Positions 43,382-53,460 of a DNA stretch of 64,000 bases are shown here, one piece after another. The stretch lies in the NCBI GenBank assembly GCA_965263245.1, contig CBDHHR010001146.1, positions 620,001 through 684,000 on the forward strand, in the 5' to 3' direction. The position numbers were made by a program, and so were the translations under genes. The notes below the pieces were generated by a model that worked only from the letters and a program-made list of their open reading frames with translations, did no database searches and was not told the origin of the DNA. The DNA is from DT-68 sp965263245. GTDB lineage: Bacteria > Bacillota_I > Bacilli_A > Mycoplasmatales > Metamycoplasmataceae. How positions within the stretch are numbered: the first letter of the stretch is position 1; every line of letters begins with the position of its first letter.

Positions 43382-44608
43382 TTATTTTACGTTTCATTTA
43401 AAATTATTTCAAATATAAACTGTTGAATAAACTGAAAATGATAACGGAATTAAAAGGTTAAGAGCTCTTTCAACAGGAAGGTATAAAATGTTTGTTTGCT
43501 TTAAGAACACTTCAAGTCATCCAAATTTTTGTTCTAAAATTTGTTTTGAAATTGGCTCTAAAGCACGTCCGATGTTTTCGTTACCACTTGTTATTTTCAA
43601 AAAATAATCTGTTATGAATTTTTTAATAGTTTCAACCTGTGGAACACGTCTTACACTTCAAGCGTTTGCCCAGTTAAAAATATTGTTATCAGAATACATC
43701 GATTTAGTCTTAATTGCTTTTTCAAAAGTTAATTCATAAAGCGGAACATCATTTATGTACCTGAATGTTTTTAGTTCCTCAACACCAAATTTATTTTGAA
43801 ATGCTTCAAGATCTTCCATCGAATTAATCTTGAACTTTTGACCACCGTATTCAAACGTTATTTGTCCGTCAGCACTTAAAGTATCTTTAGCAAAAATAAT
43901 TTCTTTTTGTTCGTATGTAAGTGTTTGAAACATATCACCAATTTGGTCTTTTGGAGTTGAAGCAATAACCATGTTTCCGGTTGAGTATCTAAACGGATTG
44001 ATACGAGAAACCCAGTTTAAAAACGATGACTGCGCAATGATGTCAACCGAAATAATCATTCCCGATAAAAATATTGAAGGAATTAATATAATTAAACCAA
44101 TTGTTAAAGCTTGTTGAGCCGTTTTAGAAATGGTTGAAATTAATAAACCAATGATGATCACAAACAATAAATGAATGCTTAAAGATATTAAAAAGAAAAA
44201 TATTCCCGGAAACGAAATAATTCCTCCTAAAATTCCAAATTTAAACCCTTTGGAAGGTGATACATCATCACTAAAAGCTAAAAAAGTTATTATTAATATA
44301 ATAATTGAAGATATAAGTGAAATTAAAATATAAAAACTAATGATTGCAAAAGTAAATTTAAGCGGATTAACTGGTGAAGATCCAATGTATTTAAAGATTG
44401 AAGATTCTTTTAGTTCCATTATTGAAATCGGAAGTGAAAGTGTACAAACAAAAAGCATTGACATAGCAATAATCCCCGGATAAATATACTGAATTTTAAA
44501 TATGTTACCAACCACTAGAAGTAGTAATATTGGAAAAATAAAAGCAATTATGGGTCCATAAATTGTTTTTCAAAAATATGAATTAATCAGTTTAAAAGTT
44601 GATATCAT
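43382..44608 (-). CDS. ABC-2 type transporter permease
   Basis: The 408-residue protein has six or seven hydrophobic helices. ELKESSIFKYIGSSPV is the amphipathic segment characteristic of ABC-2 permeases, and AQQALTIGLIILIPSIFLSG is typical of the late helices. A large extracytoplasmic loop of about 100 residues follows before the last helix. The start overlaps the stop of the ATPase gene (TAATG type). Exporters of this kind move drugs, lipids or polysaccharides; the substrate is unknown. Confidence 0.88.
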
Positions 44609-45582
44609 TAGCTACCATCCTTTTTTTTGGTTTTCGATTTTTTACTTATTTTAAAAAAGGGAAAAAATTTTAAAATTCATTTCTTAATTTGGTTAAATTT
44701 ATAGGAAAAATAATTTTCTTTTACTTGTTTAAATTTTTTCCCGTTATTTTCAATGTTTGAATCAATAATTATTTTTTTACAATAAGCACCTAAGGTTTTA
44801 TACTTTTCTTCAATTTCTTTTACTTTTCTAATTTCTTTAATTTTTCCGTTATCCAAAATTATTACTTTGTTACAAAGTGCTTTAATTTCTTCCATGTGGT
44901 GCGAAACTAAAATTGCAGAAATCTTTTTTTGTTTTAACAATTTTTTAGTAAAAGAAATGATTTCGTCTCTTGCAGAAATATCAAGACCAGTAGAAAGTTC
45001 GTCTAAAATAACAATTTTAGGGTTATGAATTAATGATAAGAGAATGTTAAGTTTTTGAGTTTGACCACCTGATAAAGACCTAACTTTTCTATGAAAAAAA
45101 TCTTCCATTTGAAAAATTTTTTGAAACTCTAATAATTCTTCGGAAGAAATTTTTAATTTTCTTAAATTACACGCAAAAGAAATAATATCTTTAACAGTTA
45201 ACCCTGATGGGTATTTTGATTGTTGAAACTGCATACCAATGTTTTCTTTGTGTGAAGAGTCAAAATCAAAACCATATTCAATGTATCCTGAAGTTGGAAG
45301 GTCAATACCAGCAATTATTTCAGAAAGAGTTGTTTTTCCTGCTCCGTTGGCACCTATTAGACCTATTCTTTCACCCTTTTTAATTTCAAACGAAATGTTT
45401 TTTAACGCTTTAAAATCCAAAAATTGTTTTGAAACATTATTTACTTTTAAAATTGGTGCATTTTTATCTAATGAGCCTTTCCTAAAATAAATTTCGTTTT
45501 CAAGAGTTTTTTTTCTACTAAAATACTTTGAAAAAATATTTTGTTTATCTAATTGACCAAAATCTTTTTGTTGTTTTTTCAT
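44608..45582 (-). CDS. ABC transporter ATP-binding protein
   Basis: The 324-residue single ATPase domain has Walker A GANGAGKTT, signature LSGGQTQKL, Walker B IVILDELSTGLD and switch His in VSHHMEE. It pairs with the permease that overlaps its end. A longer frame from 45615 exists, but a TATAAT box at 45594-45589 lies inside it and a terminator just before, so the ATG at 45582 is chosen. That puts the mRNA start on the codon (leaderless). Confidence 0.9.
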
Positions 45583-45588
45583 TTTCAC

Positions 45589-45594
45589 ATTATA
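45589..45594 (-). promoter_or_regulatory. -10 box for leaderless exporter operon
   Basis: TATAAT on the minus strand six bases before ATG 45582, eight bases after the T-run of the lon terminator. Confidence 0.5.
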
Positions 45595-45601
45595 ACACTT
45601 T

Positions 45602-45630
45602 AAAAAAAATAACATTTTTAATAAATGTTA
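45602..45630 (-). terminator. Intrinsic terminator of lon
   Basis: On the minus strand TAACATTT and AAATGTTA form a perfect 8-bp stem around a 5-nt loop, followed by eight T. It begins 8 bp after the lon stop codon. Confidence 0.8.
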
Positions 45631-45637
45631 TTTTTCA

Positions 45638-47941
45638 TTAAAATAAGCTTTTATATATTTCCATATAATCGGAAACCATTATTATTTCAGCATTTTCTTT
45701 GACTTTTTTAGCAAGTTCGTCAATATCTTTCTCATTATCTTTGGGAATAAAAATTTTGTTTATCCCTAATTCAACTGAACCTATTGATTTTTGTTTTAAA
45801 CCACCTATAGGTAAAATTTTACCTCTTAAAGTAATCTCACCGGTTAAAGAAATGTTTCTATCAACTGGTTTGTTTGTAAGTGCTGAAATTAATGCTGTGG
45901 TAAAAGCAACGCCAGCAGATGGTCCGTCTTTTGGAACGGCCCCAGCCGGAACATGAACTTGAATAATGTTTTTATCAAAGTCAAAATTAATGTTAAATTT
46001 TTTATTATTTTTTCTAACGTAAGCAACGGCAATTTCAAGCGATTCTTCCATTACCTTTTGAATTGAACCAGTTAATTTTACACCACCAGTTTTTGCAGGG
46101 AATTTTGTCACTTCGATGGGAATAACACCGCCACCAACTTCTGAATAATACATTCCATTAACGAGTCCTACTTCTTTTTTACCTTTAAGTTTTTCTTTGT
46201 AAACTTTTTCTTTACCAAGAAACTTAACAATTTTTTCTTTAGTGAAAACAAAATTAGTTTTTAGTTTTTTTAAAATAAGTTTTAAAACAACTTTACGCGC
46301 TAGTTGATCGATTGTTTTTTTCAGATTACGAACGCCAGCTTCTAAAGTGTATTTAGAAATAATGTACTCAATTAAAGAGTTTGATAGTTTAAATTGGGAT
46401 TTTTTAAGACCATTTTCTCTTAAAACTTTTGGAATAATGTAGTTTTTAGCAATTTGAATTTTTTCTTCTGAAGTGTATTGGTCTAAAAATATAAGTTCAA
46501 CTCTATCGATTAAGGTTACCGGAATTTGGTTGTAAAAATTTGCTGTAGCAATAAACATTACTTGTGAAAGATCATAGTCTAATTCTAAATAATGATCTTG
46601 AAAGTGTTTATTTTGTTCAGGATCTAAAACTTCAAGCATTGCGCTAGTTGGATCGCCTTTAAAATCTGAAGACATTTTGTCAATTTCGTCTAGTAAAATA
46701 ACCGGATTAGAAGTTTTAGCTTTGTTAAAAGCATTAATAATTTTTCCGGGCATAGCTCCAACATAAGTTCTTCTATGACCTCTTATTTCTGATTCGTCCC
46801 TTACACCACCAAGAGAAACTTTTACAAATTTTCTTCCAACAGCTTCGGCAATTGATAAACCTAAAGTTGTTTTACCAACACCAGGCGGACCAACTAAAGT
46901 TAAAATTGGCGATGAATTAGATTTAGTGTTTATTTTAACCGCTAAATGTTCAATAATTCTTTCTTTTACCTTTTTTAAACCATAATGGTGTGAATCTAAA
47001 ATTTCTTTAGCTTTTTTAATGTTAGTAGAATCTTTAGAATAAGTTTTTCAAGGAAGTCTAATGATTGTTTCAATATAATTTTTAATTACGTGTGATTCAG
47101 CAGAAATAGGTGGAATTGATCTAAATTTTTTAATTTCTTTTTTAAGTGTATCTTTAACTTCTTGGGGGTATTTATCGTTTTTTAATTCTTCGTTTCATTT
47201 TTCAACATCTTCATCTTTAGAAGAAATTTCACCTAACTCTTCTTCGATAACCTTCTTTTTTTCTCTTAAAAGAAATTCTCTTTGCTGGTTGTCTAAAGTG
47301 TTTTTTACAGTGTTATCAATTGATTTGTCAACTTCATTAATTTGTGATTCAAAAATAATGAATTTATTTATTAGTTCAAGTCTTTTAACAACGTTAACTT
47401 CTTCTAATAATGATTGTTTTTTAGAAAGTGTTAATGGTAAATAATGGGCAATGATATCAGCTAGTTCACCCGAAGAAATTCCCGATGTTAAATTATTTAA
47501 CACGTCTTTCGGAATAGAAGCCATGTTAGAAATAATACTATCAATTTTAGAAGAAATTTTACTTACTAATTTTTTTTCTTCTTTTTGGTTGTTTGATTCA
47601 TCTTTTAAAGTTTCATAATCTGCTTCAATCATGTTTCCGTTTTTAAAATTAAGATTTTTGATTTTAACTCTATCAATTCCTGTAACGGTTATGTTTCTTG
47701 TGTCGTTTTCAAAAACTTTATTTGTAACAAAGGAAACAAGTGTTCCAAAATTATAAATTTGATTTTCGTTTAATATGTTATCATCCATAACGTTTTTTTG
47801 TGAAACGATAATTAAAGTTGAATCAAATGAATTTTTTGATAAATCTAAAGCATTTAAAGATGGTCTTCTACCAACATCAACTACCGCTTGGTGTTTTGGA
47901 AAAACCATAATTCCTCTTGTTGCGATCACTGGGTATTTCAT
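45638..47941 (-). CDS. lon: ATP-dependent protease Lon
   Basis: Lon degrades misfolded and regulatory proteins in the cytoplasm. The 767-residue protein has the N-terminal substrate domain, an AAA+ domain (GPPGVGKTTLG, Walker B VILLDEID, sensor ATANF) and a Ser-Lys protease domain with PKDGPSAG (catalytic Ser) and GGLKQKSIG (catalytic Lys). The two open pieces share one frame. A strong AAAGGAG ribosome site precedes ATG. A CIRCE operator lies upstream, so HrcA heat-shock control is likely, as for lon in other mycoplasmas. Confidence 0.97.
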
Positions 47942-47988
47942 AATTCACTCCTTTTAATTATATTTTATTTTTACACCATAATAAAAGC

Positions 47989-47994
47989 ATTATA
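47989..47994 (-). promoter_or_regulatory. -10 box for lon
   Basis: TATAAT on the minus strand about 48 nt before the lon ATG. Any -35 would fall inside the CIRCE element just upstream. Confidence 0.6.
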
Positions 47995-48001
47995 TCAAAT
48001 A

Positions 48002-48028
48002 TTAGCATAATAATACTTAAAGTGCTAA
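48002..48028. promoter_or_regulatory. CIRCE operator (HrcA binding site) upstream of lon
   Basis: The known consensus is TTAGCACTC-N9-GAGTGCTAA. Here the halves are TTAGCATAA and AAGTGCTAA with exactly nine bases between. One half is nearly perfect and the other matches in its outer six bases. It covers the -35 region of the lon promoter. The stop codon of the upstream small membrane protein (48025-48027) lies inside it. Confidence 0.75.
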
Positions 48029-48411
48029 TTTTTTTTGTTTATTTTTATTAATTTTTGGTTTTTATATTTATTGGTTCAAACGTTAATCGGAAAAGTAAAA
48101 ATTATAATTGATAAAACGATTAAAAACATTGCTCAAGTCGGTAGTTTATAACTTAAAAATAAAGACATTAAACACAATGTAATTGGTATGTTAAAATTAA
48201 GCGATTCAAGTGAAAGGATTCTGTAATAAATAAATAAAATGTTTATTAAAAATGAATATAAACAAAATCCAATTGCTACTAATCACATTGAACTATATGC
48301 TAATACTTCTTTGTTACTTCAGGTTGGTAATAAAAAATAAAACATTATTAAACTAGGCAAAGCAATAAAAATTAACGTAAATAATGCATTAGACCAATTA
48401 TTTTTTCTCAT
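48025..48411 (-). CDS. Small multi-pass membrane protein (128 aa)
   Basis: The protein MRKNNWSNALFTLIFIALPS has about four hydrophobic helices and a basic Lys/Asn tail. It has both TGA and TGG Trp codons. Its ribosome site AGGAGA begins within the stop codon of the metalloprotease gene, so the two are coupled. I do not recognise a family. Its stop overlaps the CIRCE element of lon. Confidence 0.75.
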
Positions 48412-48421
48412 TATTTTTCTC

Positions 48422-50647
48422 CTAAACAAATTTTGTGACTCTTTTTATAATTTTTGCAAATTGGTTTTTTTCATCTTCAATTGCTTCAGCAAAGTTATTA
48501 TCTAATTCAAATAAAGTTTTTTTTGTAATTGTGTTTGTTAACCCGAATTCATTAAAATCATTTTTCTTTTCAGACCTAGCTGTTTTTAATACAAAATATT
48601 TTGTTGGGTCATTTTGATTAAATAAAACTAATTTTTTATTTTCAACTTTTTTTAAATTAACAAAATCATTTTGGTAATCAAAATCTTCTAAAAATTTATT
48701 ATCTTGATCGTTTTTAATAAGGTTCTGGTTGTCTAGATTATTTATTACTCAAAAATAATTACCGTCTAAAGGATTAAAATCAACGTATTCATTCTCTATA
48801 AACGAAGCAACTTTTTTAACGTTATACTTTTGAATTATTACTTTTTTATTTAACGTTGTTATTGTATTATCTCTATTTAATATACCTAATCTAGCTTCTA
48901 AACCTAATTTTTGATTAAAATTTAACAACGAAAGTCCTAAGGTATTTTCTATATCGCTTTTTTTTAAATAACCACCCATTCTTAAGAGTAAACTATCAGT
49001 TTTAGAAGAAGGTTCAAAATTAAAACTATTTAAATTATTTCAAACTCAATCCGGAATTTTTAAAGACGGGTTTTGAGATTTTATTTTACGAACTAAAGCT
49101 AATATTCCGTTTATGTATGATAAAATCTCTTTTTCTTTTTTTAAATTATCCCAATTTCTATATTTAAACCTGTTATTTCTAAAAATTCAAGAAATATTTG
49201 AAGTGTTATATTGACCCATTAACTTTCTAAGTGAATCATAAAGTTTTGTACTTCTGGATGTATAATATTCTTTAAAACTTGGATTAGTAATTTCTTGTGC
49301 ATCATACGGATAATCATCAAACCAAATATCTTGAATTTTTAACGAATTATTGTAACGGTTGAATGTATCTAACGGATTGAAAATATTGGGAGTTAATTTA
49401 CTAAATCAAAAATCTGTTTTAGCAGTTGAAGCATCAAACCTTCTAACATTATCTACAACAATATAACCTTTTTTTCATCTTGAATAAAATCCTAACGGTG
49501 ATAAACTTCAGAATTTTTCTGTTTTTGCTCCATCTTCTTTATAAAGCAAAGAACTAAACCTTCTTGCAAAAAGCTCAGAATATTTATATGAATAATACTG
49601 TCTTTTTGATCAAATTGAACTATAATCTTTGTTATATTTTCAAAAATTAAAATATTTTTTTGAACCTATCACTATATTTTCTTGACCCTTAGGAATTTTT
49701 AAATTAACCTTTTTACTTTCGTTAACTCTATCCCACATTCATTTAACCGGGTATTTATTAGCTACTGAAACTAATGACACTTTTTGATCATTTAAATCTC
49801 TAGCAACAAATTTTAAATTGTTTTTATCTTTTTTAACTGCTGAAGATTTTAAAGGTGTTAAAAGATTTTTGTTATCATAGTTTAAAATCTTTTTAAAAGT
49901 TTCAATAAATTTTTTATTCACACGAAATTGACTAGGATCAGGAATTCTACCGTTTATAACGATTGTATCACCACCAAGATCATAAAGTTTTTTAGAATTA
50001 AAATCACCATATGATCTTGCATAAACATGATCTAAATAATGCAAGTATTCATGAACAAGTACTTCAATATGTCTATCATAAAAAGAAACATATTCTTCGT
50101 TAGGTTGTTTTGTAGTCTCGAACACCGGACTATCTGCTTTTTCATAAAAAGATCTTGTTTCAATGTTAATATGTCTGTACAGCGGATTAAAATAATTACC
50201 TTTGTATTTATTAATAAAAATTATGTTTAAACCATATATTTCTGGTCCGTAAGGTAATTTTTCTTCTAGTTTATTAACAAATGTTTCAAATTGTAAATCA
50301 TTCATTGCATAATTTTCAACATCATAGCTTGATGAATACATTCTTATTGGAATAGAACCGAGTATTTTTCTTTCTTTATAACTTCTTTTTTTAGTTAAAC
50401 CATCTTTTCTTATTTTTTCTTCGTTAAAAATCGGAATAGCAATCTTTCCGTTTGGTGAATTTCAATCTCTATGTTCTAACTGATCTAAAGGCTTAAAAAC
50501 TGTGTTTTGTGGTCTTTGGTTAACTATTATTTTATTATCAGATAAAACAAAATCAAAAACAAAATAAGAAAAAATGATTAACATTATTGATATTAAAATT
50601 CCCGAAACAAAACTTTTAAACTTAAATTTTTTATTCTTTTTTTTCAT
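48422..50647 (-). CDS. Membrane-anchored zinc metalloprotease (741 aa)
   Basis: A basic N-terminus and one helix (about residues 12-35) anchor a large extracellular domain. The motif EVLVHEYLHYLDH (His199, Glu200, His203) is an HExxH zinc site. YSELFARRF, with Glu358, has the E.FA..F pattern of gluzincins such as the anthrax lethal factor group and may supply the third ligand. A similar family is known from other mycoplasmas. Substrates are unknown; host or self surface proteins are plausible. The start overlaps the end of the upstream membrane protein by 17 bp. The gene joins three reading pieces across TGA. Confidence 0.85.
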
Positions 50648-51488
50648 ATAACCTATTATATAAATATTTTTTGTTTATTTTAATAAAAGAAAAAATTAGT
50701 ATTAAAAAAAATACAAATATTCCAAAAATAACTCCAATCGGTAATCATCAAACTAAATTATCAAAACTTAAAAAATAATAAACAGCGTTTCCTCAAACTC
50801 CGTAATAATGAACAGAAACTATGTTTTCTTTAACAAAAATTTGGATGTTTTGGTAATTTTTTAGTTTTGTTAAAAACTGATTTACCAAATTTTTGTTTAA
50901 AAAATGATAGTCTTTTTTATAAGTTAAATTAACCCTTGTCGAATAATATAAAGCTATTGCAACCACTAAATATAAAAACGGATAGATTAAAAATTTGTAA
51001 AATTCTTTATACTCTATAAGCACTCTTTTTTCTTTTAAAATAAAGTTTCTATAAGTTCAAACAATAAAAAACATCACGGGCACAATAACGTGTAAAAGAA
51101 TGTTTTCAACAAAACTAAAATAATTATTAAATTCATCAAAAGGTCAAAGGATGGTTCAGTAAACAATAACTGTTACTATTAAGTTGAACAAAGTAATTGT
51201 TTCAAACATAAAAAATTTTTTAAATTTTAAAGAACGATTTTTTTTCATAAAAATTAATAAAAAATAAACCAAGGCAAAAACGTTTGAATGAATTGTAAAG
51301 TAAAACGCATAAGTGTATTTTTTGTTAAAAAAATCTGTTAAAACTATTTTGTCGGGAACTTTTTCTAAAACATCAATACTATCTGGTTCTCTAATTAGTG
51401 AAGATAAAAAAACTAAACTTATCGAGTATAGAATAAAAATTAGTGATAGAATGAAAAAAACTAAATTTAATTTTCTTAATTTGCTCAT
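50631..51488 (-). CDS. Multi-pass membrane protein (285 aa), possibly Pr6Pr/FAR-17a-like
   Basis: About six helices. The segments FYFTIHSNVFALVYFLLI and NILLHVIVPVMFFIVW, with conserved Thr, Asn and His inside helices, recall the Pr6Pr/AIG1-like family, but I could not test this. The start codon lies six bases after TATAAT (51500-51495), again suggesting a leaderless mRNA. It overlaps the metalloprotease gene, and the row membrane protein-protease-membrane protein looks like one operon. It is divergent from deoC. Confidence 0.7.
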
Positions 51489-51494
51489 TTTATA

Positions 51495-51526
51495 ATTATA
51501 TTAAAACTAAAAAATATTGTTATAAT
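51495..51526. promoter_or_regulatory. Divergent promoters, membrane protein (-) and deoC (+)
   Basis: A minus-strand TATAAT at 51500-51495 serves the membrane protein gene and a plus-strand TATAAT at 51521-51526 serves deoC. They lie in a 60-bp intergenic region. The plus box overlaps an in-frame ATG at 51525, which is therefore not the deoC start. Confidence 0.6.
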
Positions 51527-51548
51527 GAAATCAAAAAAAGGTAAACAA

Positions 51549-52217
51549 ATGAATTATTCAAAATACATAGATCACACACTATTAAAACCAGATGCTTCGT
51601 TAAAAGAAATTAAAAAACTCGTTGATGAAGCTAAAGAATTTAATTTTAAAACCGTTTGTGTTAATCCTTCAAGAATTATTGAAGCAAAAAAACTACTCCA
51701 AAAAACAAAAATTGGTATTACCACCGTGGTTGGTTTTCCACTGGGAGCAAGTACTACTAAAGCAAAAGTTTTTGAGGCAAAAGAAGCAATCAAAAACGGG
51801 GCAGATGAAATTGATATGGTTATTAACATTGGTAAATTTAAAGACCAAGATTATGACTATGTTTTAAACGAAATCAACGAAATTAAAAGCACAATCAAAA
51901 AAAGCATTTTAAAAGTTATTGTTGAAACAGCTTTATTAACTAACGATGAAATTAAAAAAATCACCAAAATTGTTAAAAAATCAAACGCTGAATTTATCAA
52001 AACCTCTACCGGCTTTTCAACCAGGGGAGCTTCTTTAGAAGATGTTAAAATAATGAACCAAATTATGAATAAAGCAAAACAAATAAAAGCTGCTGGTGGT
52101 ATAAAATCTTTAGCAACATTAAAAAAAATGCTAACTTATAACGTCACTCGGGTTGGAACTTCAAGTGGTGTTGATATTATTAAAAATAACAAAAAAAATA
52201 ATTTTTCTAAATATTAA
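51549..52217 (+). CDS. deoC: Deoxyribose-phosphate aldolase
   Basis: DeoC splits deoxyribose 5-phosphate into acetaldehyde and glyceraldehyde 3-phosphate, the step after DeoB. The 222-residue TIM barrel has YIDHTLLKPDAS, KTVCVNP, VVGFPLGAS, DEIDMVINIG, ILKVIVETALL and the Schiff-base Lys in EFIKTSTGFS. ATG 51549 is chosen since it follows AAAAAAGG and the promoter box overlaps the earlier ATG. It is the first plus-strand gene. Confidence 0.96.
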   Translation: MNYSKYIDHTLLKPDASLKEIKKLVDEAKEFNFKTVCVNPSRIIEAKKLLQKTKIGITTVVGFPLGASTTKAKVFEAKEAIKNGADEIDMVINIGKFKDQDYDYVLNEINEIKSTIKKSILKVIVETALLTNDEIKKITKIVKKSNAEFIKTSTGFSTRGASLEDVKIMNQIMNKAKQIKAAGGIKSLATLKKMLTYNVTRVGTSSGVDIIKNNKKNNFSKY

Positions 52218-52253
52218 AAAACTAACTTAAATAAATTATTTTAAATTATTTTG

Positions 52254-52259
52254 TATAAT
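52254..52259 (+). promoter_or_regulatory. -10 box for the pst operon
   Basis: TATAAT in TTTTGTATAATG, about 44 nt before the pstS start. No PhoB-like repeats are visible. Confidence 0.5.
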
Positions 52260-52276
52260 GTATGAGTAAATAACAA

Positions 52277-52296
52277 ATAGATAAAAATTAATCTAT
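52277..52296 (+). promoter_or_regulatory. Small hairpin just before pstS
   Basis: ATAGAT and ATCTAT form a 6-bp stem around eight A/T bases, ending 6 nt before the first pstS ATG. No ribosome site is seen between stem and start, so it may influence initiation. Confidence 0.35.
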
Positions 52297-52302
52297 GAAT
52301 AA

Positions 52303-53460
52303 ATGATGAAAACTAAAAGCATAAAACTAAATTTTGTTAAAAAAATAACTAAAAAAATTTTAGTAACTTTAGTCCCCCTTAGCTCTTTACTAATAGGTGT
52401 TTCGTGTCAAAAATTCGGTAATCTTGTCAATTTTGTAGGAATAGGTTCAAATTCAGTTTCGCCCCTGGTAATGGGTGAAGATTCGTTCATGACTAAAAAT
52501 CCTGTTGGTAATTATATTTACCAAAACACCGGTTCAGGAGATGGTTATAAATCACAAATGAACAAAGATGGTTTCACTTCTGATTTTGGAATGACTTCAA
52601 GTAAAAAAAATCCCTCTACATACGCTAAAGAAGATCAACAAAAACTTATTGAATTAGAAAAATTGTGAAAAAATAAAAAACTAAGAACTGTTACGTATGC
52701 TTTTGACGCCATTGGTATAGGTGTTCATTTACCAGATAAAATGAGTCTAAAAAATGATGCAAAAACCCCAATAATCAATTTAAACCAACTTGCAAATTTA
52801 TACAGTAAAGACAAAAACATTGTTCAAAGTGTAACTTGGGATTCTCTAGTTGAAAACGAAAATGATCAATTTAAAGACGAATGAAACGTTAATGCTCCGA
52901 TTGCAATCGGAATTAAAGGTGGAGAAAACACTTCGGGTAAAGCTGAAGCATTTGTAAAAGTTGTTGATAAATTACTTGCAAAAACAGCAAAAAACCCCAC
53001 CCAACAAATAGTTAATAATAATCAAAAATTTTCGTTTATCGATAATTTTAATGATATTTATTTAGAAAATCAAAAAAATGTTGGTTCAATTGCTTATTAT
53101 TCTTTAGGACAAATTAGCAATATTAAATTATCAAAAATTAAAATTGCCTCAATAAAGACTTTATCCGATGATTTAACAATACCTCCGAACATAGAGATGG
53201 TGCAAAATGGTGAGTATAGATGGTCAAGACCGTTTAACATAATTTATTCTATTGAAAATTCTAAATCAGTAGCGTTTGCAAATTACTTAATTTCAAATTT
53301 AGCACAAAATTTAATTTTAAGAAAAAATTTTGTTGCCCTAAATTCTCAACAAGTTAAAATTCAACTTCCGACATGAATTCCTGACTTGGATTACACAAAT
53401 GATAAAAACGAAACAATTGAAGGAATGAACAATAAAGAAAGTCTAAATTATGGTCTATAG
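52303..53460 (+). CDS. pstS: Phosphate-binding lipoprotein PstS-like
   Basis: This is the substrate-binding lipoprotein of the phosphate ABC importer. The 385-residue precursor has a lipobox LLIGVSC with Cys35 as the lipidation site. NTGSGDGYKSQ and FGMTSSKKNP correspond to the phosphate-binding loops (family pattern GSG and SDF/S), and YAFDAIGIGVHL and GKAEAFV follow the PstS layout. The order with pstCA-pstB-phoU confirms the role. Two adjacent ATG codons (52303, 52306) could serve as start. The stop overlaps the pstCA start by 11 bp. Confidence 0.85.

Noticed and set aside
45583..45615. Longer N-terminus for the exporter ATPase starting at 45615
   Set aside because: That start lies within the terminator of lon and upstream of the likely promoter box, and the extra residues have no family counterpart.
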